The notes below the pieces were generated by a model. It saw nothing but the letters and a program-made list of their open reading frames with translations. It was not told the origin of the DNA and did no database searches. A program made the position numbers and the translations under genes. Below, piece after piece: positions 43,593 through 52,188 of a stretch of DNA of 64,000 bases; within the stretch, counting starts at the first letter, position 1; each line of letters opens with the position of its first letter. Origin of the DNA: Ignavibacteriota bacterium (GTDB lineage Bacteria > Bacteroidota > Ignavibacteria > UBA10030 > SZUA-254); NCBI GenBank assembly GCA_025358305.1, contig JANYJZ010000006.1, positions 1-64,000 on the forward strand, read 5' to 3'.

Positions 43593-43601
43593 TTACGGTG
43601 G

Positions 43602-44282
43602 TTAATGTAAGAAAATCTCCTGAATCTCGCTGAACTTTTGTATGGTCCGGTCGGCGGCCGTCGTCGAAGGGGGCGTGTTCCAGCTTTTCCCCCTGAGCCA
43701 GACGGTCGAGCAGCCGAGCTTCTTTCCGGGAACAATGTCCCGGTCGTACGAATCCCCCACGACGGTCGCCATCGCGGCCGGGAGCCGCAGCCTCTCGAGC
43801 GCGAGTGCGAAGATGGCCGGATCGGGCTTCCGTATGCCCACGACCGTGGAGTCAATGGCGACGGAAAAGAGCTTCTCGAGGCCGAACTCTCTGCAGACGA
43901 TCTCGAGGTTCCCGGTGAAGTTCGAGACGACGCCGAGACGGTACCGCGGCGCCAGTAGGTCAAGAGTCTCTTTCGCCCGCGCGATCGTCCGGCGGACGTC
44001 GTCGTAGCAGGTCCGGGACATCTCCTCGAAGAGGCTGCCGGAAGCCGGCATTTTCAGGAGCTCGAACTGGATCCGCCACTGGCGCGCGAGCGTTGCTTCG
44101 AACGTCAATTGCGCGACGCCGGGGTCGGCCAGGAGCATCTTCTCCGACTCGACAAACGCCCGCTCGACATCGACGTTGGGCACATCAGGCGCGAACCGCG
44201 CATAGAGTTCCGAGAACTTCTCGCTCCAGTGGACACCGTCGGTGTCGATCGTCCCGCCGAAATCAAAGAGGATCGCCTTCAC
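43602..44282 (-). CDS. HAD-superfamily hydrolase
   Basis: A 226-residue HAD phosphatase with motif I ILFDFGGTID, motif II VVSNFTGN, motif III lysine in GIRKPDPAIF and motif IV VVGDSYDRD. The usual second Asp of DxD in motif I is Gly, as in some HAD subgroups. By context it may dephosphorylate inositol phosphate or a cyclitol phosphate. It starts at GTG overlapping the oxidoreductase stop by four bases, so the longer open frame upstream is not used. Confidence 0.85.
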   Translation of the reverse strand: MKAILFDFGGTIDTDGVHWSEKFSELYARFAPDVPNVDVERAFVESEKMLLADPGVAQLTFEATLARQWRIQFELLKMPASGSLFEEMSRTCYDDVRRTIARAKETLDLLAPRYRLGVVSNFTGNLEIVCREFGLEKLFSVAIDSTVVGIRKPDPAIFALALERLRLPAAMATVVGDSYDRDIVPGKKLGCSTVWLRGKSWNTPPSTTAADRTIQKFSEIQEIFLH

Positions 44283-45295
44283 GCGGACGGTATGACCCGT
44301 TGTTCCTCGGAGGAGCGGTAGCTCATGTCGAGGAGCTTCATGACGTTCGTCGCCTCGACCAGGAGGTCGTCGGAGATGTTCTTCGCGGCGATCCGTCCGT
44401 GGAAGTCCTTGAGGAGCGCGGCGTACCAGGCGATGTACTGCTTCTTGTCGGAAACGTCCGGCATCGGGATCTCGCGGGTGTCCGCGCCGGAGACGAGGAC
44501 GAGCCGCGTCCCGTCGTACGAAAGGGTTCCCTTGCTGCCGGCGATGAAGACGCTGTTCGCTCTGGCGCTCGCCGCCCAGGTGAGCGTCATCTGCATGAGC
44601 ATATGGTCGTACTCGAGGACGACCGACGCGGTGTCCTCGACGCCGTAGTCCGCATGCTTCAGCGTCCGCAGGAGCGCCGAAACGTTCTTCGGCATGCCGA
44701 AGAAGTACTGTGCTAAATAGAGATAATGCGCGCCGGTGTCGACGAGGATGCCCCCTCCGCTCTGGGCCTTGTTCGTGCGCCACTGGGGATTCCAGGCGGC
44801 CGTTCCGGAGTCCGCCTGAAGACGGTAGACGTTGAACTGCGACATCGTCACCGTCCCGAGCTCGTCGGAGGCGATGAGGTCGTGGATCGTCCTCCAGAGC
44901 GGCGAATACTTGTACTGATGGCAGGGCATGAAGACGATGCCCGCGCCTCGCAAGGTCCGTTCAATCGCGGCGCTCTTTGACGCGTGTTCCACCAGGGGCT
45001 TCTCGCAAAGGCAGTGGATGCCGCGCTTGGCGAACGACTCGAGGTACGCTGCATGCGTGTGCGGCGGCGTGCAGATATCGATGAAGTCGAGCTTCTCGGC
45101 CGCCAGGAGCGACTCCACATCGGTGTAGAAGCGCGTTCCGGGAAGGTACTCGTGGGCCTTTTCGCGGTTTTGGGCGACGACGTCCATCACCGCGACGAGT
45201 TCCATCGACGCTCGGATCTCTTCCGAGAGATACGCCGGCACGTGCCCGCGTACGGCGATGTTCCCGAGGCCGATAAGGGCGCCTTTGAGCTTCAT
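44279..45295 (-). CDS. Gfo/Idh/MocA-family dehydrogenase
   Basis: A 338-residue NAD(P)-dependent oxidoreductase with an N-terminal Rossmann fold (ALIGLGNIAVRGH), the family lysine in CEKPLVEH, and the catalytic DTGAH in GGGILVDTGAHYLYL. The family includes inositol 2-dehydrogenases and the scyllo-inosamine pathway dehydrogenase StrI. In this operon, with inositol phosphate synthase and an aminotransferase, oxidation of a cyclitol hydroxyl to a ketone is the natural guess. It overlaps the CDP-alcohol transferase stop by four bases. Confidence 0.88.
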   Translation of the reverse strand: MKLKGALIGLGNIAVRGHVPAYLSEEIRASMELVAVMDVVAQNREKAHEYLPGTRFYTDVESLLAAEKLDFIDICTPPHTHAAYLESFAKRGIHCLCEKPLVEHASKSAAIERTLRGAGIVFMPCHQYKYSPLWRTIHDLIASDELGTVTMSQFNVYRLQADSGTAAWNPQWRTNKAQSGGGILVDTGAHYLYLAQYFFGMPKNVSALLRTLKHADYGVEDTASVVLEYDHMLMQMTLTWAASARANSVFIAGSKGTLSYDGTRLVLVSGADTREIPMPDVSDKKQYIAWYAALLKDFHGRIAAKNISDDLLVEATNVMKLLDMSYRSSEEQRVIPSA

Positions 45296-46206
45296 GGCCT
45301 TGCCTCGACCATGGAGGTGAGTTCCGCGCTCAGGCGCTCTTGGCGGATCGTCGTCGCGATCATGATGAGATTGATCACGATGATCTCGGTGGCGAAGTAG
45401 AGGGGCACGAAGTCGAGTAGCACCGCCAGGGACATGACGATCATCCTCGTGTTCGTCGTGAGGACCGCGTAGTACTTCATGAGCGGCTTATTCCGGCTCC
45501 GGTACGCGTCGGAGAACCAGGCCGGGATGTTCTGTCCGTACCGCGACGCAACAAGCTTCCGCAAGCGCTGGAAGTTCCTCGAGAGCGACTCCTGCTGGAC
45601 CGTGTAGTTGAGGTAGACCCGCATGAGGAGCTTCTTCACCGGATGCTGACGAAACCTCATCGCCTCGTACTCTCTGCGCACTTCGTCCGCCCCTTCGAGC
45701 TCAGACTTCATCGGGTCGACGACGAACTTGAGGTACGCGTTCCGGTAGTAGTCGGCGAGCGAGCTCTGCAGCGAGTGGCTCGCGCCCCCGGCCAGGACGA
45801 TGCCGAAAAGCCAGTACCACCCAACATCATACGTGACGACCATTCGCGCGAACAGGTGGAGGTAGAAGCTCACGAACATGAGGTTGCCGCCGAGGCCGTC
45901 GAGGATCCGGCCGATCTTCGACTTGTGGTTCGTCATTCGGGCAAGCTGGCCGTCGACGCTGTCGAGGGTGTCGGCGATGACCCAGAAGAGGATCCCCATG
46001 AGGTTCGCCGTCACGTCCCGGAAATAGAACAGGTGGCCGGCGTACACCCCGATGAAGATGCTCACGATCGTCACGGCGTTCGGCGTTATGCCGAACGCCT
46101 GACAACCGCGCGCGACGAGGTAGCCGATCGGACGGTAGAAGTAGATGTCGATCGTCTCTTCGACGTCGACAGCCTTATACGTTGATTCGATCCGCGACAA
46201 GGCCAA
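45292..46206 (-). CDS. CDP-alcohol phosphotransferase, first copy, lacking the last motif Asp
   Basis: A 304-residue membrane protein with about six helices. The family motif DxxDGxxAR...GxxxDxxxD is present as LDSVDGQLAR then GRILDGLGG: the last Asp, the presumed base, is Gly. The family joins a CDP-activated alcohol to a second alcohol. Translation starts at TTG 46206 behind AGAGGTG and overlaps the aminotransferase end by 32 bases. The substrate may be CDP-inositol or CDP-diacylglycerol; the missing Asp leaves activity open. Confidence 0.82.
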   Translation of the reverse strand: MALSRIESTYKAVDVEETIDIYFYRPIGYLVARGCQAFGITPNAVTIVSIFIGVYAGHLFYFRDVTANLMGILFWVIADTLDSVDGQLARMTNHKSKIGRILDGLGGNLMFVSFYLHLFARMVVTYDVGWYWLFGIVLAGGASHSLQSSLADYYRNAYLKFVVDPMKSELEGADEVRREYEAMRFRQHPVKKLLMRVYLNYTVQQESLSRNFQRLRKLVASRYGQNIPAWFSDAYRSRNKPLMKYYAVLTTNTRMIVMSLAVLLDFVPLYFATEIIVINLIMIATTIRQERLSAELTSMVEARP

Positions 46207-47533
46207 ACACCTCTTCCATGATTGCGATGCCTTCCTCCGCCGTCGCCTCGTCGATGATGAGCGGCGGGTTGATCCGGATGTCGGGATTGTACCCCATCGT
46301 GATCAGGCCCCGCTTGAGGCACTCGTGGAAGATGAATTTGCAAGTTTCCTTGTCGAGCTTCTCCTTCGTCGCGCGGTCCTTCACCAGTTCGACGCCGATG
46401 AGGAGGCCGCGGCCTCTGACCTCGCCGATAAAGGGGAACTTCGACTGGAGCGCCTGGAGCCGCTTGAGCATGAACGCGCCGACCCGGGCGGAGTTCTCGA
46501 CGAGGCCGTCCTCGATGATCGTCTTGACGGTGACGTACGCCGCGGCAGATGCGAGCGGGTTGCCGCCGTAGCTCGAGGAGCTGCCGCTCGCGTTCGCGAA
46601 CGGCTTCGAGAAGATGACCTTGTCGCTCGACATCAGCCCGGTCATCGGATAGCCGCCGCCGAAACTCTTGCCGATCGTGATGATGTCGGGCCGAACGTTG
46701 TCGTGCTGCGCGGCGAAGAGCTTGCCGGTCCGTCCGAAGCCGGTGATCATCTCGTCGACGATGAGGAGCGCCCCTTGGTCGTCCGCGAGCTTCCGAAGCT
46801 CGAGGAGGAACCCGTCGGGAGGAACGACGTTGCCGTTGGTCCCCTGGATCGGTTCGACGATGATCGCCGCGAGATTGCCGGTCGTCTCGACCTTGATCTT
46901 CTCGCGGATGAAGTCGACGCAGGCCCACTTGCAGTCGGGAAAGGTCAGATGGAGCGGGCAGCGCCGGCAGTTCGCGTACGGCGTGTTGTAGATGCCCGCC
47001 GGGAGGGGTCCGAGCTGGTGCTTGAACGTGTCGCCGATGAGGCCGACGACGCCCAGGGTCTTGCCGTGGAAGCCGCCCCAGAAGCCCATGACCTCGGTCT
47101 TCTTCGTGTACGACTTCGCAAGGCGAAGCGCCGCCTCGACGGCCTCGGCGCCGCCCGAGTAGTACTGGGTGCGGTAGAGGTCGGCGACGCAGTTCTCCGC
47201 GAGCATCTTCGACAGGTCCGCGCGGACCTTCGTCGTGAAGCTGCCGACGTGGATCTTCGCGACCTGCTCCGACATCATCTTGACGTACTTCGGATGGTTG
47301 TACCCGAGGCTCGCCACCGCGACGCCGGCGAAGAAGTCGATGTAGCGGTTTCCGTCGACGTCCTGGACAATGCACCCATCGCCGCGCTCCATGACGAGCT
47401 GTGAGAGCGTCGCGATCGTCTGCGTGCCGGGGGAAATGTACTTTTGTTCTAGTTCATAGATCTCCTTGGACTTCGGTCCGGGGAGCGCCGTTTTCACAGA
47501 TGCTTTTTTTGAGTGCGTTTCATGTACCAACAT
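46175..47533 (-). CDS. class III PLP-dependent aminotransferase
   Basis: A 452-residue omega-type aminotransferase. Family features include SGGAEAVEAALRLAK, FHGKTLG, IIVEPIQGTNG, LIVDEMITGFGRTGK and the PLP lysine in TIGKSFGGGYPM. A cysteine-rich loop (NCRRC...DCKWAC) is typical of the AGXT2/GABA subgroup. In this context a keto-cyclitol is a possible amino acceptor. The ATG at 47533 follows AAAGGCACAGGAC and overlaps the ATP-grasp gene by 14 bases. Confidence 0.88.
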   Translation of the reverse strand: MLVHETHSKKASVKTALPGPKSKEIYELEQKYISPGTQTIATLSQLVMERGDGCIVQDVDGNRYIDFFAGVAVASLGYNHPKYVKMMSEQVAKIHVGSFTTKVRADLSKMLAENCVADLYRTQYYSGGAEAVEAALRLAKSYTKKTEVMGFWGGFHGKTLGVVGLIGDTFKHQLGPLPAGIYNTPYANCRRCPLHLTFPDCKWACVDFIREKIKVETTGNLAAIIVEPIQGTNGNVVPPDGFLLELRKLADDQGALLIVDEMITGFGRTGKLFAAQHDNVRPDIITIGKSFGGGYPMTGLMSSDKVIFSKPFANASGSSSSYGGNPLASAAAYVTVKTIIEDGLVENSARVGAFMLKRLQALQSKFPFIGEVRGRGLLIGVELVKDRATKEKLDKETCKFIFHECLKRGLITMGYNPDIRINPPLIIDEATAEEGIAIMEEVFGLVADRINV

Positions 47534-48344
47534 GGTCCTGTGCCTTTCTGTAGATGAGTTGTGCAATATGCCGGCTCGCCTGTTCACGTACCGGGGCGAA
47601 ACTCGGCCAGTCGTTGATGTCGATGATCGTGATGCTCGCGTCGCGGCCGATGATCGCGTCGCCGCCGTAGACGAAGAGGTTCATCACCTCGGCGGAGGCC
47701 GAGGCGAGCTCCCGGAGCTTCGATTCGTCGAACTTCGTATGGTAGACGCCGTTGAGATAGTACCAGTGGAAGAGCTCGGTCTCCCGGACGGCGTAGAACT
47801 TCACCGTGTCGCCGTCGAGATGTTCCTGGAGGATCGCCTGGTGGATGTCGCGCTGCCGGAACTCCTTCAACAGATTGAGCTCCTCGTCGTCCGTGTTCGC
47901 GAGGGTCACGTCCTCCTTGTGCACCGCGTGGACGTCGCCGCGCTTGATCCAGACCTTCTCGGACTGGAACCCCGCCTGGCGCGGGTTGATGTCGGAGTCC
48001 GTCCCGACGATGACGCTCTTCGGGAACGGGATCCCCGCCGCCGGCAGGATCTTCACCATGTTGATCCGGTAGCAGTTCATCACCGCGTGCGGAGAATTGA
48101 TGATGTACGCGCCGCGCTCTTCGATCGTCATCAAAGTCTTCGACCCCAAGGGCCCCTGGGCCATGGAAAAGATGAGCCGCTCCTTCACGGAGTCGGGAGT
48201 GATGAGGCCCTCGTCGTACATCGTCACCTCCGCCCCCAAGGCGCGCAGGGCGTCCGCGGTCTGGTTGATGATGAGGAGGTCGTTCACCACGTGATTGGGT
48301 GAGAATTCCGTCTTGCGGCTGATGCCGCCGAATTTCAGTTTCAT
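47520..48344 (-). CDS. ATP-grasp-fold enzyme of unknown substrate
   Basis: A 274-residue protein resembling RimK/ITPK-like ATP-grasp enzymes: KVWIKRGDVHAV (nucleotide-binding lysine strand), ILQEHLDGDTVKFYAV, and the C-terminal metal-binding IIDINDWPSFAP. Members either ligate an amino acid to an amine or phosphorylate inositol phosphates. Both would fit this operon. Its start overlaps nothing upstream beyond the four-base ATGA junction with the second CDP-alcohol enzyme. Confidence 0.75.
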   Translation of the reverse strand: MKLKFGGISRKTEFSPNHVVNDLLIINQTADALRALGAEVTMYDEGLITPDSVKERLIFSMAQGPLGSKTLMTIEERGAYIINSPHAVMNCYRINMVKILPAAGIPFPKSVIVGTDSDINPRQAGFQSEKVWIKRGDVHAVHKEDVTLANTDDEELNLLKEFRQRDIHQAILQEHLDGDTVKFYAVRETELFHWYYLNGVYHTKFDESKLRELASASAEVMNLFVYGGDAIIGRDASITIIDINDWPSFAPVREQASRHIAQLIYRKAQDHVGT

Positions 48345-48982
48345 GAAAAGAGTTTCGATAAGAATGATGGAGGATCGTCGGGCGGCTGCGCTATCCCGGA
48401 AGAGATCTCGCGCTCGCGCCGGGTGATCGCCTCGCGGTCGATCGTCTGCTGGAACCGGTAGTCGACGAGCACCGTGCCGACGATGAACCCTGCGAGGTTG
48501 GCGAAGAACACGACCTGGAGGGCGATCTCAAAGCCCCGGACATGGAACATGACCATCGCCGCGTAGCCGAAGTACATCATGAACCGCTTGAAGCCCGGAT
48601 CGAACTTGGATTTGGGCTCGATCCACGTGATGAGAAGGATCGCCGTGAACGCCAGGAAGGCCATCCGGACGCTCGCGAGACCAACATACGCAAGTGCGAG
48701 AAAGAAGACAAACTCGTTGAGGCGGTCGAAGACCACTTCGAAGAGCTCTCCGCGCTTCGACTGGAGCTTGTACCTCCGCGCGACGCCGCCGTCGAGGCCG
48801 TCGACGATCTGGGAGGCGGCGAGTGCGGCGAGCGCGGCTTCGAGGCGCCCCGCGACGACGAGGCCCGCCGCGATCATCCCGAGGATGAACCCGATCACCG
48901 AGATCTGGTTCGGCGACAGACCCAATGTCTCGTGGACGAACCGTATCGGAAAGCTCAGTATGCCGTCGGATTCTTTTCCCAT
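48341..48982 (-). CDS. CDP-alcohol phosphotransferase, second copy, with Asp-to-Glu change
   Basis: A 213-residue membrane protein with the motif VDGLDGGVAR then GELFEVVFD: the third Asp of the signature is Glu, while the final Asp is kept. The first copy has the reverse pattern (third Asp kept, last lost). The two may act on different alcohols, or as a pair. It starts four bases after the YdjM-like stop. Confidence 0.85.
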   Translation of the reverse strand: MGKESDGILSFPIRFVHETLGLSPNQISVIGFILGMIAAGLVVAGRLEAALAALAASQIVDGLDGGVARRYKLQSKRGELFEVVFDRLNEFVFFLALAYVGLASVRMAFLAFTAILLITWIEPKSKFDPGFKRFMMYFGYAAMVMFHVRGFEIALQVVFFANLAGFIVGTVLVDYRFQQTIDREAITRREREISSGIAQPPDDPPSFLSKLFS

Positions 48983-48986
48983 AGCC

Positions 48987-49448
48987 CTAGGAGAACATCA
49001 AAAGTGGGCTGCGTCCGGCGGCCGCAAGGACCGCGATGAGAATGGCCGAGACGCCGCAGACCCAGATCTCCTTCGCCGTATCGGACGTCCCGCGCCAGAC
49101 CCCTTCGGTCGTGTACGTGCTGAAGGGATACCAGGGGCGTTTCTCGTAGCTCACCATGTAGTCCAGGGCGAAGTGCGAGAAGAAGAAGAGCGCCGGCACG
49201 TACGTGCCTAGGTAGAACGACAGGGGGATGATCCAGGCGAGCGCGATCGGCTCCTGGAACGGCGTGCGCCAGTGGTAATGCTTCTCGTTCTTCTTCCCGT
49301 TCTTCTTCAGGTAGAGCGGGAGCTTGATCGGGTGGTCGATGAGGTCGATGCCGTAGCCGAACGCGTAGGCGAGCGCGGCGTCGGGCCCGTGGAGACCGAG
49401 GACCTGGACGCCGACCGTCGTCAGGAGGAGATGCGGGAGGATGGTCAC
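48987..49448 (-). CDS. YdjM-like membrane-bound metal-dependent hydrolase
   Basis: A 153-residue protein with three or four membrane segments and His/Asp motifs on the membrane face: YGIDLIDH, HYHWRTPFQEP and SHFALDYM. This resembles the YdjM/DUF457 inner membrane proteins predicted to be metal-dependent hydrolases. It starts at GTG 49448, five bases after the flippase-like stop; the longer upstream frame is a shadow. Confidence 0.7.
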   Translation of the reverse strand: MTILPHLLLTTVGVQVLGLHGPDAALAYAFGYGIDLIDHPIKLPLYLKKNGKKNEKHYHWRTPFQEPIALAWIIPLSFYLGTYVPALFFFSHFALDYMVSYEKRPWYPFSTYTTEGVWRGTSDTAKEIWVCGVSAILIAVLAAAGRSPLLMFS

Positions 49449-49453
49449 GGGCG

Positions 49454-50464
49454 TCAGGACCCCCCTTTCGGCTCGAGGCCCCGCTTCTCTCCGGACAGGA
49501 GAATGAAGAGGAGTCCGAGAAGGATCCAGAAGAACTCTCTGAGGCGCATGACGATGCCGAGGTAGACCCCCAAGAGCGGCGTGAGGCCGAGGCTCTCGAG
49601 GCCGAGGTAGAGGCCCCCTTCGCGCGCGCCGAGGTTCATCGGGATGAAGAACATGAGGTTGATGACGATCGAGTAGACGAGGTAGAGAAAGAGCGCCGAC
49701 GGCAGCGTCACGTCGATGCCGACGCCTTGGAGGATGAGGTAGACCTCGAGGCCCATGAAGGCACGGCTCGCATACTCCAACAGCACGGCGCCATAGAGCG
49801 TCCCGCGCCGCTCGTGGTAGACTTCTGTGATCGTCCGGTCCATCTCGGCAAGCGACGCCTCGTTTCGTCCGAGCGCCGCGGCGGCGCGACGGAGGAACGG
49901 AAGAGCGCTCAGGATCGACTTGAGGCGTGAAAAGAACCCGTACCGGTGGCCCAGGATGGTCGCGGCGATAACGCCGCAGATGAGGAATCCCACGAGTGCG
50001 AGTCCCGCCATGAGCGCCGGGGGTAGCGAGAGCGCCGTGAGCGCCACCGCCACGCCCGTCAGGAGGAGAAGCATGTGTCCGAGGAGGTGGACCATGCGGT
50101 AGAGCACCACCGCCGAGACCGACCGTTCTTTGCCGAGGGCGCCGGAGAGCACGCTCACTTTGTACGGTTCGCCGCCGATGGCGATGATCGGCGTGATGTA
50201 GTTGATGCTGAACCCGGAGACCGTCACCATGAAGAGCTTCCGGAACGAGACGTCGGCGCCGTGCTCCCCGAGGACAAGCCGCCACGCGGACGTGTTGAGG
50301 AGGTAGATCGCGAGCCACACGATGACGACATAGATGAGGCTCCACCCCGCTTTGTGCGCGTTCTCGAGGATCCGTCCGAGTCCGAGCTGGCTCACGAGAT
50401 AGACGAAAATGCCGAGCCCGAAGAGGAAGAAAAAGACGTTGACGGGGGTGAACTTCTGCCGCAT
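49454..50464 (-). CDS. flippase-like membrane protein (lysylphosphatidylglycerol synthase TM family)
   Basis: A 336-residue protein with about eight membrane helices and the PF03706-type signatures TVSGFSINYITPI, GGEPYKV and PMNLGAREGG. The family includes the MprF flippase half and many proteins suspected of moving lipid-linked molecules across the membrane. It shares one base with the MlaD-like stop (TGATG), so translation is tightly coupled. Confidence 0.88.
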   Translation of the reverse strand: MRQKFTPVNVFFFLFGLGIFVYLVSQLGLGRILENAHKAGWSLIYVVIVWLAIYLLNTSAWRLVLGEHGADVSFRKLFMVTVSGFSINYITPIIAIGGEPYKVSVLSGALGKERSVSAVVLYRMVHLLGHMLLLLTGVAVALTALSLPPALMAGLALVGFLICGVIAATILGHRYGFFSRLKSILSALPFLRRAAAALGRNEASLAEMDRTITEVYHERRGTLYGAVLLEYASRAFMGLEVYLILQGVGIDVTLPSALFLYLVYSIVINLMFFIPMNLGAREGGLYLGLESLGLTPLLGVYLGIVMRLREFFWILLGLLFILLSGEKRGLEPKGGS

Positions 50465-51426
50465 CAGAATACCGAGAATTTCACATAGCGCTCCGGGTGC
50501 TCCCGGAGGTCGATGAGGAGGAGGTTCATGTCGCGCATGAGTTTCAAGAGGTCGGTCGAGTAGTGGCCGTCCGAAATGAGCCGGGAGACGTTGCTCGAGT
50601 CCGCGTTCACCTTTGCCATGAGTGAATCGGCTCGGGCAGTGAATGTGGCGAGGTTCGTATACAGACGGTCGTCCATGACGAGTTTCCCAAGGGAGCCCTC
50701 GCCTTTGCGGATCTGGTCGGTCACGGTCTTGAGGTTTGAGGAAACGTCCGTCATGTTCCCCGCGAGCGCCGGGTCGTAGACGAGCTTCCCGACCGATCCC
50801 CGCTTCTCCTCGATCGCGGCCATCATGCCGTTCATCGAATGGAGGAACCGTTCCATCTCATTCGCCATCGTCGGCTGGTTGATGAGCCGGGAGACGGAAC
50901 CGTTCCCACGCTCGATGGCGCCGGTGATGCGCCGGGCGTTCCCCATGACCTCGGTGAACTCTGCGAGCGCCGTCTTGAGCGACGGGCCCGCCGCCTCGAG
51001 GTCGAACGATTCCCGCAAGGGGACGAGCGAGTTGTCGGCCAGCGGCGTCTCGCCCTGCTTGCCGATGCCGATGTCGATGTATTTATCGCCGAGGAGGCCG
51101 ATCGTCTTGATCTGCGCGATGGAACTGGTCGTGATCGTCGAACGGTATTCATCGAGGACCTTCACGGTGACGTCCACGCCGTTGAGCGAGTCCTTCGTGC
51201 TGAATTCCATCTTCTTGACGTAGCCGACCTTCAGGCCGCCCAAGGTGACCATCGCCCCGTTCACCAGCCCCTGGACGTTCGGCAGGAAGAGCCTCAGCGA
51301 GTAGGTCGAAGCAAAGAGGCTCTGCTCGCTACCGACCGTGCTGATCATGAAGACGAAGATGATGAGCCCGATGAGGACGACGATCCCGATCTTCAGCCTG
51401 GCCCAACTGTAGTGTGGTTCGCTCAT
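50464..51426 (-). CDS. MlaD/Mce-family lipid transport protein
   Basis: A 320-residue protein with one N-terminal membrane helix (about 10-30) and an Mce domain (about 40-120: LRLFLPNVQGLVNGAMVTLGGLKVGYV, IGLLGDKYIDIG). A long helical region follows, with repeats of GSVGKLV and GEGSLGKLV type, as in proteins that build hexameric channels bridging the periplasm. It lies eight bases after the ATPase gene, in the order MlaE-MlaF-MlaD. Confidence 0.92.
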   Translation of the reverse strand: MSEPHYSWARLKIGIVVLIGLIIFVFMISTVGSEQSLFASTYSLRLFLPNVQGLVNGAMVTLGGLKVGYVKKMEFSTKDSLNGVDVTVKVLDEYRSTITTSSIAQIKTIGLLGDKYIDIGIGKQGETPLADNSLVPLRESFDLEAAGPSLKTALAEFTEVMGNARRITGAIERGNGSVSRLINQPTMANEMERFLHSMNGMMAAIEEKRGSVGKLVYDPALAGNMTDVSSNLKTVTDQIRKGEGSLGKLVMDDRLYTNLATFTARADSLMAKVNADSSNVSRLISDGHYSTDLLKLMRDMNLLLIDLREHPERYVKFSVF

Positions 51427-51434
51427 AATGGGTT

Positions 51435-52184
51435 CTAGAGAGAGAGTAAGTTGGCTTCTTCCCGTATCTCAGAGAGAAAATTCCGGACGAACGGATCTTC
51501 GGACGCGAGCAGCGTTCTCGCCGCGCCGTCGAAGACGATCGAGCCCTCGTTGATGAGGGCGAGCGAATCGCCCACGGCAAAGGCGTCGCGCAGAATGTGC
51601 GTCACGATGACGGAGGTGACGCGCCGTTCCTGCTTCAGCTTCATGACGAGTTCCGTCACCGTCTTTGCGTTGATCGGATCGAGCCCGGTCGTCGGCTCGT
51701 CGTAGAGGATCACTTCCGGATGGAACGCGATCGCCCGGGCGATCGCGACCCGCTTCTTCATCCCGCCCGAGATCTCCTCCGGGAGAAGGTCCGTCGTTCC
51801 GGGGAGGTTGACGAACTCGAGGCACTCGTCGACCCGGTCGCGGACCTCGGCGTCGGTCATGTCGGAATGCTCCCGGAGGAAGAATCCGACGTTCTCCCCC
51901 ACCGTCAACGAGTCGAACAGCGCGTTCCCCTGGAACACCATCGACATCCTTCGGCGAATCGGCATCTGCTCCCGCTCGCTCAACCGCGTGATCTCCGTGC
52001 CGTCCACGCTCACGGTCCCGGAATCGGGCCGCCAGAGCCCGAGAATGATCTTCAGGACCGAGCTCTTGCCGGCGCCGCTCGGCCCGAGGAGGACCTTCGT
52101 CTCCCCCTTCTCCACGCGAAAGGTGACGTCATCGAGGATCTTTCGATCGTCGGCGGTGACGGTGATATGTTCGAGGGCGATCAT
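51435..52184 (-). CDS. MlaF-like ABC ATPase
   Basis: A 249-residue ABC ATPase: Walker A GPSGAGKSS, signature ISGGMKKRVAIARA and Walker B VILYDEPTTGLDP, with the MlaF-type MSMVFQGNALFDSLTV. It powers the MlaE permease. The ATG at 52184 is chosen by homology; the 15-codon extension upstream overlaps mlaE. There is no strong ribosome binding site. Confidence 0.94.
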   Translation of the reverse strand: MIALEHITVTADDRKILDDVTFRVEKGETKVLLGPSGAGKSSVLKIILGLWRPDSGTVSVDGTEITRLSEREQMPIRRRMSMVFQGNALFDSLTVGENVGFFLREHSDMTDAEVRDRVDECLEFVNLPGTTDLLPEEISGGMKKRVAIARAIAFHPEVILYDEPTTGLDPINAKTVTELVMKLKQERRVTSVIVTHILRDAFAVGDSLALINEGSIVFDGAARTLLASEDPFVRNFLSEIREEANLLSL

Positions 52185-52188
52185 GATA

